DNA of 20,224 nt from Gemmobacter sp964439015. Its GTDB lineage: Bacteria; Pseudomonadota; Alphaproteobacteria; Rhodobacterales; Rhodobacteraceae. The position numbers were made by a program, and so were the translations under genes. Shown here piece by piece: positions 15,255 to 20,224 of this stretch (positions are counted from its first letter, which is position 1; every line of letters begins with the position of its first letter). The notes under the pieces are model-generated. The model worked only from the letters and a program-made list of their open reading frames with translations. It was not told where the DNA came from and did not search any database. The DNA lies in NCBI GenBank assembly GCA_964439015.1, contig CAYTMV010000041.1, positions 1-20,224 of the forward strand, given 5' to 3'.

Positions 15255-16046
15255 TCAGCCCTCGTCCGGCAGGACAAAGCCATAGCGGACCATGATCTCG
15301 CGCGCCTTGGGCTGCTGGACATAGGCATAAAATGCCTCGGCCACCGGTCCCGCATCCTTCAGCAGCACCATGCGCTGCATCAGGGGGTCGTGCCAGTCGG
15401 CGGGGATCAGCGCATAGTCGCCTTGCGCGGCCACTTCCGGCGCAAGCGCCAGGGAAAGGGCAATGATTCCGCCCTCGGCATTGCCCGACAGCGCGAATTG
15501 CGCCGTCTGACTGACGTTTTCGCCCAGGATCAGAAAGGGCTGGATCTTCTCCCACAGCCCGCGATGTTGCAGGGCCTCCTGCGCGCGCAGGCCGTACGGC
15601 GCATGTTCGGGGTTGGCGATGGCAAAACGGGTAAGGGTGCCGGCCTCCAGCAGCGCGGCCAGATTGTCCAGCGCCGCGTCGGGCTGCAACGCCGACCCTT
15701 TGGGCGCCATCAGGACAAGGCGGCCCTCGGCATAAAGCACACCTTCGTCGCGGGTCAGTCCTTCCGCATGCAGGTCCGCGATGAATTTCTGATCGGCGGC
15801 CATGAACATCTGAAACGGCGCGCCCTCGCGGATCTGGGTGGCGAAATTCCCGGTCGAGCCGAAGGACAGCCGAACCTCATGCCCCGTTTCGGCGGTGAAG
15901 GCGGCGGCGATCTCGGTCACCGCGAATTGCAGATCGGCGGCAGCGGCGATCACCGGCGCTTCGTTCTGCGCTGATGCCGGCGCTGCAGACAGCATAAGCG
16001 AAGACAATGCCGCAAGCAGATGGCGGCGACAGAAAAGGACCGGCAT
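15255..16046 (-). CDS. modA: Periplasmic molybdate-binding protein ModA
   Basis: The 263-residue precursor starts MPVLFCRRHLLAALSSLMLS and has likely signal-peptide cleavage after APASA (residue 26). The mature protein has the ModA signature: VIAAAADLQFAVTEIAAAF, LSFGSTGNFATQIREGAPFQ, then MFMAADQKF, which supply the oxyanion-binding residues. It is first in the modABC operon and captures molybdate (possibly tungstate) in the periplasm. No convincing ModE/Mo-box is visible upstream; a short TGTTC/GAACA dyad is present instead. Confidence 0.92.
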   Translation of the reverse strand: MPVLFCRRHLLAALSSLMLSAAPASAQNEAPVIAAAADLQFAVTEIAAAFTAETGHEVRLSFGSTGNFATQIREGAPFQMFMAADQKFIADLHAEGLTRDEGVLYAEGRLVLMAPKGSALQPDAALDNLAALLEAGTLTRFAIANPEHAPYGLRAQEALQHRGLWEKIQPFLILGENVSQTAQFALSGNAEGGIIALSLALAPEVAAQGDYALIPADWHDPLMQRMVLLKDAGPVAEAFYAYVQQPKAREIMVRYGFVLPDEG

Positions 16047-16062
16047 TGGTGATCTTCCGATG

Positions 16063-16082
16063 ATGTGTTCCGCCGAACATAT
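16063..16082. promoter_or_regulatory. Dyad upstream of modA
   Basis: ATGTGTTC and GAACATAT flank CGCC. The inner TGTTC/GAACA arms are perfect, with one mismatch in the outer bases. It begins 17 bases upstream of the modA start codon, so it could be an operator or a leader hairpin. It does not resemble the known molybdate-regulator box. Confidence 0.3.
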
Positions 16083-16410
16083 CGCCTGATTGCGCGGATC
16101 AGCACAAGCGTTATTTTTCTCCGGGAATATCCCTCGGGTTGGGTTTCAAGGGGCTATGTCTCGCAAATCCCGTCAGGGATGCCGCATTTGCAAGCCAGCT
16201 TGACCGAGACGGCCCCGTTACCGAGTCTTGCGCCTGGGTTTTCGCTCGCGGCCTCTGGTGGATCGGTTTGAAGATAGAATTTTCCTTGTGCGGTTTTCGT
16301 CCAGCAGCCCGCTTGCCATCGACCCTCAGCTGCGTGGTGGCGATAAAGTCGATGATGATGCGAAAAGTGAAGGTTGACGCGCAAGGCATTGGCCGGGCAG
16401 GGTGTTTGTC
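16083..16410. other. Gene-free stretch between modA and the third regulator
   Basis: About 330 bases separate the divergent modA and XRE-cupin genes. No frame here has a family resemblance or good ribosome site. Visible structure is limited to a small stem ATCCC-GTCA-GGGAT at 16167-16180 enclosed by GCAAAT/ATTTGC (16163-16191), and a GGGA-ATA-TCCC dyad near 16122-16134. Promoters for both flanking genes must lie here, but I cannot place them. Confidence 0.4.
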
Positions 16411-16971
16411 ATGAGCCCGCGTTTCGACATGCATGACCGACTGGCCGCCTCTTTGCGCGAGGCGCGCAAGCAGCGTGGCCTCAGCCTCGATGCCGTGGCC
16501 AAGCTGTCGGGCGTGTCGCGCAGCATGGTCAGCCAGATCGAACGCGGTGAATCCTCGCCAACGGTGGCGACGCTGTGGAACCTGACGCAGGCCCTGCAGG
16601 TGGATTTTGCGGGCCTTCTGGAAGGCAAGCCCGAACCGGGTATCGTGGTGATCCGCGCGGCGGCCGCGCCGGTGATCCATGGGCGCGGCACCTCTGTTTC
16701 GATCCGTATCCTGTCCCCGCCTGAGACGGTGGGCGAACATGAGGTATATGATCTGAGCTTTGGCGCGGGCGGGGCGCTGGAAAGCGAGCCGCACAGTCCC
16801 GGTTGCCAAGAGCATCTGACAGTGCTTGAGGGCAGCTTGCGGGTGGTGTCTGGCGATGAAGACAGTCTGCTGGGGCCTGGCGACACCGCACGCTATCCGG
16901 CCGACCGCGCCCATGCCATCCATGCCGAAGGCGGTTCTGCCCGCGCCATTCTGATCGTACAGGGCAGTTGA
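16411..16971 (+). CDS. XRE-family regulator with cupin domain (third copy)
   Basis: This 186-residue regulator has a helix-turn-helix at about residues 11-70 (LAASLREARKQRGLSLDAVA, SGVSRSMVSQIERGESSPTV). A cupin domain follows at about 105-185 (GCQEHLTVLEGSLRVVSGDE, GPGDTARYPADRAHAIHAEG). The ATG at 16411 follows AGGGTG by eight bases; a GTG three codons upstream is less likely. It lies 158 bases before kbl on the same strand, and the gap holds a promoter and a cluster of repeated half-sites. It is therefore the probable regulator of kbl-tdh, perhaps responding to threonine, glycine or an intermediate; this is inference from position. Confidence 0.88.
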   Translation: MSPRFDMHDRLAASLREARKQRGLSLDAVAKLSGVSRSMVSQIERGESSPTVATLWNLTQALQVDFAGLLEGKPEPGIVVIRAAAAPVIHGRGTSVSIRILSPPETVGEHEVYDLSFGAGGALESEPHSPGCQEHLTVLEGSLRVVSGDEDSLLGPGDTARYPADRAHAIHAEGGSARAILIVQGS

Positions 16972-17046
16972 TGTCCCAGGGGCTGTTCTCCTCAATCTTC
17001 CCACATGGCTGCCTTCAAGTGGTATATTGACCATATCGACGACGGG

Positions 17047-17129
17047 TTCCGCTTTAGCGGAATGTATCCGCTATCTTGACTGCTCTGCTCGACCAAGCCA
17101 TTATCCGTTAAAATGGAGGGTTTTCCGCT
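17047..17129. promoter_or_regulatory. Cluster of TCCGCT half-sites upstream of kbl
   Basis: The palindrome TTCCGCT-TT-AGCGGAA occupies 17047-17062. Its right arm pairs again with TCCGCT at 17067-17072 (arms AGCGGA/TCCGCT, five-base spacer). TCCGTT follows at 17104-17109 and TCCGCT at 17124-17129, ending at the kbl start codon. The forward copies are spaced 19, 37 and 20 bases apart, close to multiples of two helical turns. They bracket the candidate promoter, so a bound regulator could block RNA polymerase. The adjacent XRE-cupin protein is the obvious candidate. Confidence 0.6.
17076..17104 (+). promoter_or_regulatory. Candidate sigma-70 promoter of kbl-tdh
   Basis: TTGACT at 17076-17081 and CATTAT at 17099-17104 are separated by 17 bases and sit 25 bases before the kbl start codon. 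The -10 match is 4 of 6. Operator-like TCCGCT ends four bases before the -35 box, and TCCGTT begins at the last base of the -10 box. Confidence 0.45.
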
Positions 17130-18317
17130 ATGGGAGATATTCGATTCCTTGACCACCTGCGCGCCAGCCTTGACCGGATCGAGGCAGATGGCCTGATGAA
17201 GCGCGAGCGGTTGATCGAAGGGGCGCAGGGGGCCCACGTCACGATTGGCGGGCGACGGATGCTGAATCTCTGCGCCAACAATTATCTGGGGCTGGCCGAT
17301 GATCCACGGCTGGTGGCGGCCGCCGGCGCGGCGATGCAGAGCCACGGGTTCGGCATGGCCTCGGTGCGGTTCATCTGTGGCACGCAGGATCTGCACCGCC
17401 AGCTTGAGGCGCGGTTGGCGCGGTTTCTCGAGATGGATGACGCGATCCTGTTCGCCGCCTGTTTCGACGCCAATGGCGGGGTGTTCGAGCCCTTGCTGGG
17501 CGAGGAAGACGCGATCGTGTCCGACAGTCTGAACCATGCTTCGATCATCGACGGAATCCGACTGTGCAAGGCCCGGCGGTTCCGGTTTCAGAACGGCGAC
17601 ATGGCGGATCTGGAGGCCCAGGTTCAGGCGGCACGCGCCGGGGGCGCGCGGTTTGTGATGATCGTGACCGACGGGGTTTTCTCGATGGATGGCTATCTTG
17701 CCAATCTGCGGGAAATCGACCGTATCGCCAAGGCTTATGACTGCCTGACGTTGGTTGACGATTGCCATGCCACCGGATTCATGGGGCCCGCGGGGCGCGG
17801 CACGCCAGCCCATGCCGGGGTGAAGGTCGACATTCTGACCGGCACGTTAGGCAAGGCGCTGGGCGGGGCTTTGGGTGGCTATATCGCCGGACCCCAGCCG
17901 GTGATTGATCTGCTGCGTCAGCGGGCGCGGCCCTATCTGTTTTCCAACGCCCTGCCGCCCGCGGTGGTGGGGGCCGCGCTGGCGGCCCTGGACATCGTGG
18001 AGGCTGCCGATGATCTGCGGGCGGCGCTGTTCCGCAATGCCGCCTATTGGCGCGCGGGCTTGTCGGCGGCGGGATTTGAGCTGTTGGAGGGCACGCATCC
18101 CATCATTCCGGTGATGATGGGCGAGGCACCGAAGGCGCAGGCCTTTGCGCGCGCGCTGGATGCGCGCGGGGTGATGGTGTCGGCGTTTTTCTACCCCGTT
18201 GTGCCGCATGGCCGTGCGCGCATTCGGACCCAGATGAATGCCCGTTTGACGCTTGAGGATCTGGATTTCGGACTGGAGGCCTTTGTCGGGGCCGGTCGTG
18301 AGACGGGGGTGTTGTGA
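17130..18317 (+). CDS. kbl: 2-amino-3-ketobutyrate CoA ligase (glycine C-acetyltransferase)
   Basis: This 395-residue PLP enzyme of the alpha-oxoamine synthase family cleaves 2-amino-3-ketobutyrate with CoA to glycine and acetyl-CoA. The PLP lysine is K242 in DILTGTLGKALGG. Other conserved parts are NLCANNYLGLADDPRLVAAA, SLNHASIIDGIRLCKARR (H136) and VDDCHATGFMG (D210/H213). The length equals the family norm of about 397. GGAGGG lies nine bases before the ATG. tdh follows 14 bases after the stop, so the two form the threonine-degradation operon seen in E. coli. Confidence 0.96.
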   Translation: MGDIRFLDHLRASLDRIEADGLMKRERLIEGAQGAHVTIGGRRMLNLCANNYLGLADDPRLVAAAGAAMQSHGFGMASVRFICGTQDLHRQLEARLARFLEMDDAILFAACFDANGGVFEPLLGEEDAIVSDSLNHASIIDGIRLCKARRFRFQNGDMADLEAQVQAARAGGARFVMIVTDGVFSMDGYLANLREIDRIAKAYDCLTLVDDCHATGFMGPAGRGTPAHAGVKVDILTGTLGKALGGALGGYIAGPQPVIDLLRQRARPYLFSNALPPAVVGAALAALDIVEAADDLRAALFRNAAYWRAGLSAAGFELLEGTHPIIPVMMGEAPKAQAFARALDARGVMVSAFFYPVVPHGRARIRTQMNARLTLEDLDFGLEAFVGAGRETGVL

Positions 18318-18331
18318 TGCAGGGGGAAGTG

Positions 18332-19357
18332 ATGAAGGCCTTGGCGAAGGAGCGCCCGGAGGTCGGGCTTTGGCAGGTAGAGCGGGCCGTCCCCGAAATC
18401 GGTCCCGAAGATGTGCTGATCAAGGTGAAGAAAACCGGCATATGCGGCACGGATATTCACATCTGGAACTGGGATGAGTGGGCCGCGCGCACCGTGCCGC
18501 TGGGGTTGGTGACAGGCCATGAGTTTGCAGGCGAAATCGTCGCCAAGGGTGCCTTGGTCGAGGGGCTGGAGATCGGCCAACGCTGTTCGGGTGAAGGCCA
18601 TCTGATCGGCAAGCTGTCCCGGCAAAGCCGGGCGGGCAGGTTTCATCTCGACCCGGCGACGCGGGGCATCGGTGTCAATGAACCCGGCGCCTTTGCCGAA
18701 TATCTGCGACTTCCGGCTTTCAACGTCGTGCCATTGCCGGACATGATTGACGACGAGATCGGCGCCATTCTCGACCCTCTGGGCAATGCGGTTCACACGG
18801 CCCTGTCCTTCGATCTGGTGGGCGAGGATGTGCTGATCACCGGGGCCGGGCCAATCGGCATCATGGCGGCGGCGGTTGCGCGGCATGTGGGCGCGCGCCA
18901 TGTCGTCATCACCGACATCAACCAGGCGCGGCTGGATCTTGCCGCGCAGGTGGCCGACGTCATGCCGGTAAATGTGGCCACCACCGATTTGCGCTCGGTC
19001 TTTCCGTCGTTGAAAATGACCCAGGGCTTTGACGTGGGCATGGAAATGAGCGGCAGCCAGAAGGCTTTGGACCAGATGGTGGAGAATCTTGTGATGGGGG
19101 GGCGCATCGCCATGCTGGGCATCCCGCCGGGCAAGTCGCCGGTGGACTGGAGTCGCATCGTTTTCAAGGCGATCACCATCAAGGGCGTCTATGGCCGCGA
19201 GATTTTTGAAACCTGGTACAAGATGATCGCCATGCTGGAAAACGGTCTGGACGTGCGGCGGGTCATCACCCACCGCTTCAAGGCCGATGCGTTTGTGGAA
19301 GGCTTTGAAACGATGCGATCCGGCCTTTCCGGCAAGGTCGTTCTGGACTGGACCTGA
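18332..19357 (+). CDS. tdh: L-threonine 3-dehydrogenase lacking the structural-zinc cysteines
   Basis: This 341-residue medium-chain dehydrogenase oxidises threonine with NAD+ to 2-amino-3-ketobutyrate, the substrate of Kbl. Length and register match E. coli Tdh (341). The catalytic zinc residues C38 (GICGTD), H63 and E64 (GHEF) are present. The NAD motif is GAGPIGIMAAAVARHVGARH, and GNAVHTALSFDLVGEDVL and GREIFETWYKM are family hallmarks. The four cysteines that hold the structural zinc in E. coli (93, 96, 99, 107) are here G93, S96, S99 and D107, in the loop GKLSRQSRAGRFHLD. I chose the ATG at 18332, with GGGGGAA just upstream, because it aligns with the E. coli start; GTG at 18314 would overlap kbl. 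Confidence 0.95.
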   Translation: MKALAKERPEVGLWQVERAVPEIGPEDVLIKVKKTGICGTDIHIWNWDEWAARTVPLGLVTGHEFAGEIVAKGALVEGLEIGQRCSGEGHLIGKLSRQSRAGRFHLDPATRGIGVNEPGAFAEYLRLPAFNVVPLPDMIDDEIGAILDPLGNAVHTALSFDLVGEDVLITGAGPIGIMAAAVARHVGARHVVITDINQARLDLAAQVADVMPVNVATTDLRSVFPSLKMTQGFDVGMEMSGSQKALDQMVENLVMGGRIAMLGIPPGKSPVDWSRIVFKAITIKGVYGREIFETWYKMIAMLENGLDVRRVITHRFKADAFVEGFETMRSGLSGKVVLDWT

Positions 19358-19887
19358 ACCCACCTGCGCCCGGCGAACCTCCGGCGGGCAATCCAGCGCG
19401 CCTGAAAACGCGCGGGCGCAGGCAGTCGTCCTGTCGGGCGGCTGCGGCCCTTGGTTGACCAGCGCGCTGCGTTCGGCTGTGTCGGCTGTATCGGACGCTG
19501 CCCGACGCTTGCTCTGTTCTCCACGCCCGCGGCGGGGCGGTTCGGGGTCTGTTACGGCGCGGCCTTGGGGCGCGCGATCGCGCTTTGGCGCAGCGCCCGG
19601 TCGCTAAACAGCGCGACCGGCCTGACAATGCCTGCCGGGGCGATCAACGGTCGATAGCAGAAGTTCATCCGAGCCGTAACTGATGGTCTGATCGGAAAGT
19701 CGCAGCTGCCTTTATCCCGCCCGCGCGCGCGAACATCGGCTTGCCAGGCCAGTCGTCGACATCTCGGATCCCGGCAACAATTTTTCTCATGCTATGGTGA
19801 AATATGGTCTTTTGACAAGCAGATCGCGTCCGGGCCTTCTGTCAGGCAAAGGGCCATTGCGGCCCTGCGTCTTGCGAGGAGGAAAGC
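19358..19887. other. Gene-free stretch between tdh and creatinase
   Basis: About 530 bases hold no frame I can assign. Structure includes the 12-base palindrome GCGCGATCGCGC at 19572-19583 and an 8-bp stem CCGGTCGC/GCGACCGG (19597-19620, loop TAAACAGC), neither followed by a T-tract. From about 19775 the sequence turns AT-rich (CAATTTTTCTCATGCTATGG, then TTTTGACAAG). This should contain the creatinase promoter; TTGACA at 19812-19817 is a possible -35 box with no clear -10. Confidence 0.45.
19597..19620. repeat. Stem-loop between tdh and creatinase
   Basis: CCGGTCGC and GCGACCGG pair over eight bases around TAAACAGC. It lies 240 bases past the tdh stop. It could stop read-through or stabilise the tdh message, but there is no U-run on either strand. 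Confidence 0.35.
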
Positions 19888-20224
19888 ATGCAGCGCGAAC
19901 GGCTTCAGAACTACGTCAACAATGGGGAAAAGGCGGTCCCGACCTTCTCGGATCGCGAGATGAGCCGCCGGCTGGAGGCGATCCGCGGCCATATGTCCAA
20001 GGCCGGGATCGATGCGGCGCTGTTCACCAGCTATCACTGCATCAACTATTACTCCGACTTTCTCTACTGCTATTTCGGGCGCCGCTACGGCCTGCTGGTG
20101 GACCATGACACCTCGACCTCGATCAGCGCCGGCATCGACGGCGGCCAGCCCTGGCGGCGCACTTTCGGTGGGCGCAACGTCACCTATACCGACTGGCAGA
20201 AGGACAATTATTTTCATGCCATCC
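19888..20224 (+). CDS. Creatinase (creatine amidinohydrolase), 5' part, truncated by the window end
   Basis: The first 112 codons read MQRERLQNYVNNGEKAVPTF and then LFTSYHCINYYSDFLYCYFG, SISAGIDGGQPWRRTFGGRN and VTYTDWQKDNYFHAI. This closely matches the N-terminal domain of bacterial creatinases. These hydrolyse creatine to sarcosine and urea using a metal-free pita-bread fold related to aminopeptidase P. The catalytic domain lies beyond the window. GAGGAGGAAAG directly before the ATG at 19888 is a strong ribosome site. The gene follows a 530-base gap after tdh, so it probably has its own promoter. The sarcosine product links it to the dehydrogenase at 10979-13429. Confidence 0.9.
   Translation, partial: MQRERLQNYVNNGEKAVPTFSDREMSRRLEAIRGHMSKAGIDAALFTSYHCINYYSDFLYCYFGRRYGLLVDHDTSTSISAGIDGGQPWRRTFGGRNVTYTDWQKDNYFHAI

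Noticed and set aside
14580..15974. 464-codon plus-strand frame opposite modA/modB
   Set aside because: Antisense shadow; modA and modB are unmistakable on the other strand.
16100..16130. Possible Mo-box (ModE site) upstream of modA
   Set aside because: One half, AAAATAACG on the minus strand, matches 7 of 9 bases of the recalled consensus TATATAACG, but the other half matches only about 4 of 9.
16111..17034. Minus-strand frame of 307 codons across the third regulator
   Set aside because: Most of it is antisense to the XRE-cupin gene, and the part in the gap has no recognisable family.
18191..19363. 390-codon minus-strand frame opposite tdh
   Set aside because: Antisense shadow rich in H, Q and R, without a family signature.
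19451..19657. Short plus-strand frame (68 codons) in the gap after tdh
   Set aside because: No ribosome site, no family resemblance, and the composition is that of random GC-rich DNA.
1..20224. CRISPR arrays, tRNA or rRNA genes, riboswitches, phage or defence genes
   Set aside because: No regularly spaced repeats, cloverleaf sequences, rRNA-like stretches or relevant protein families were seen. A glycine riboswitch was considered near the glycine-related genes but no conserved core was recognised.

Overview
The window looks like a piece of an alphaproteobacterial genome of the Rhodobacteraceae (Paracoccus/Rhodobacter) type. This is judged from the high-GC coding sequence, NGGAGG-type ribosome sites, tightly overlapping operons, and protein sequences that resemble that group. 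No species can be named from the sequence alone. Apart from an insertion-sequence scar at the left edge, it is a metabolic region concerned with uptake and breakdown of polyamines, methylated amines and amino acids that feed glycine and one-carbon metabolism.

Layout. 1-250: the N-terminal remnant of an IS5-family transposase, apparently cut at about base 53 by the end of a second element (IS21-like). 366-6706 (minus strand): a seven-gene operon with an XRE-cupin (PuuR-like) regulator, then a PotDBCA-type polyamine/spermidine-putrescine ABC transporter, a PuuB-like FAD amine oxidoreductase and a small cupin (DUF861) protein. 6906-7844 (plus): a LysR regulator, convergent with and overlapping a DapA-family pyruvate aldolase/lyase (7834-8706, minus). 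Upstream of the aldolase is a second FAD amine oxidoreductase broken by a one-base frameshift (8760-10117, minus), and then a second XRE-cupin regulator (10233-10787, minus). That regulator is divergent from an 816-residue dimethylglycine/sarcosine dehydrogenase-type flavoprotein (10979-13429, plus). 13501-16046 (minus): modABC molybdate transporter. 16411-19357 (plus): a third XRE-cupin regulator followed by kbl and tdh, the two-step threonine-to-glycine pathway. 19888-end (plus): the 5' part of a creatinase gene, cut by the window edge.

How the parts fit. Creatinase makes sarcosine and urea, a sarcosine/dimethylglycine dehydrogenase demethylates sarcosine-type amines, and Tdh-Kbl converts threonine to glycine plus acetyl-CoA. 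The Pot-type transporter with a PuuB-like oxidase takes up and oxidises a polyamine or related amine. Three separate catabolic blocks each carry their own XRE-cupin regulator, and each has dyad-symmetric DNA in a plausible operator position.

Points most worth checking are: Tdh with all four structural-zinc cysteines replaced; a cluster of TCCGCT half-sites at spacings of about 19, 37 and 20 bases around the kbl promoter; the AT-rich dyads between regulator 2 and the dehydrogenase; the single-base lesion in the second oxidase next to an unassigned DapA-like enzyme that lacks the DHDPS arginine; and a 9-bp hairpin between the binding-protein and permease genes. I saw no CRISPR array, tRNA, rRNA, phage, defence or toxin system, and no clearly unprecedented system.
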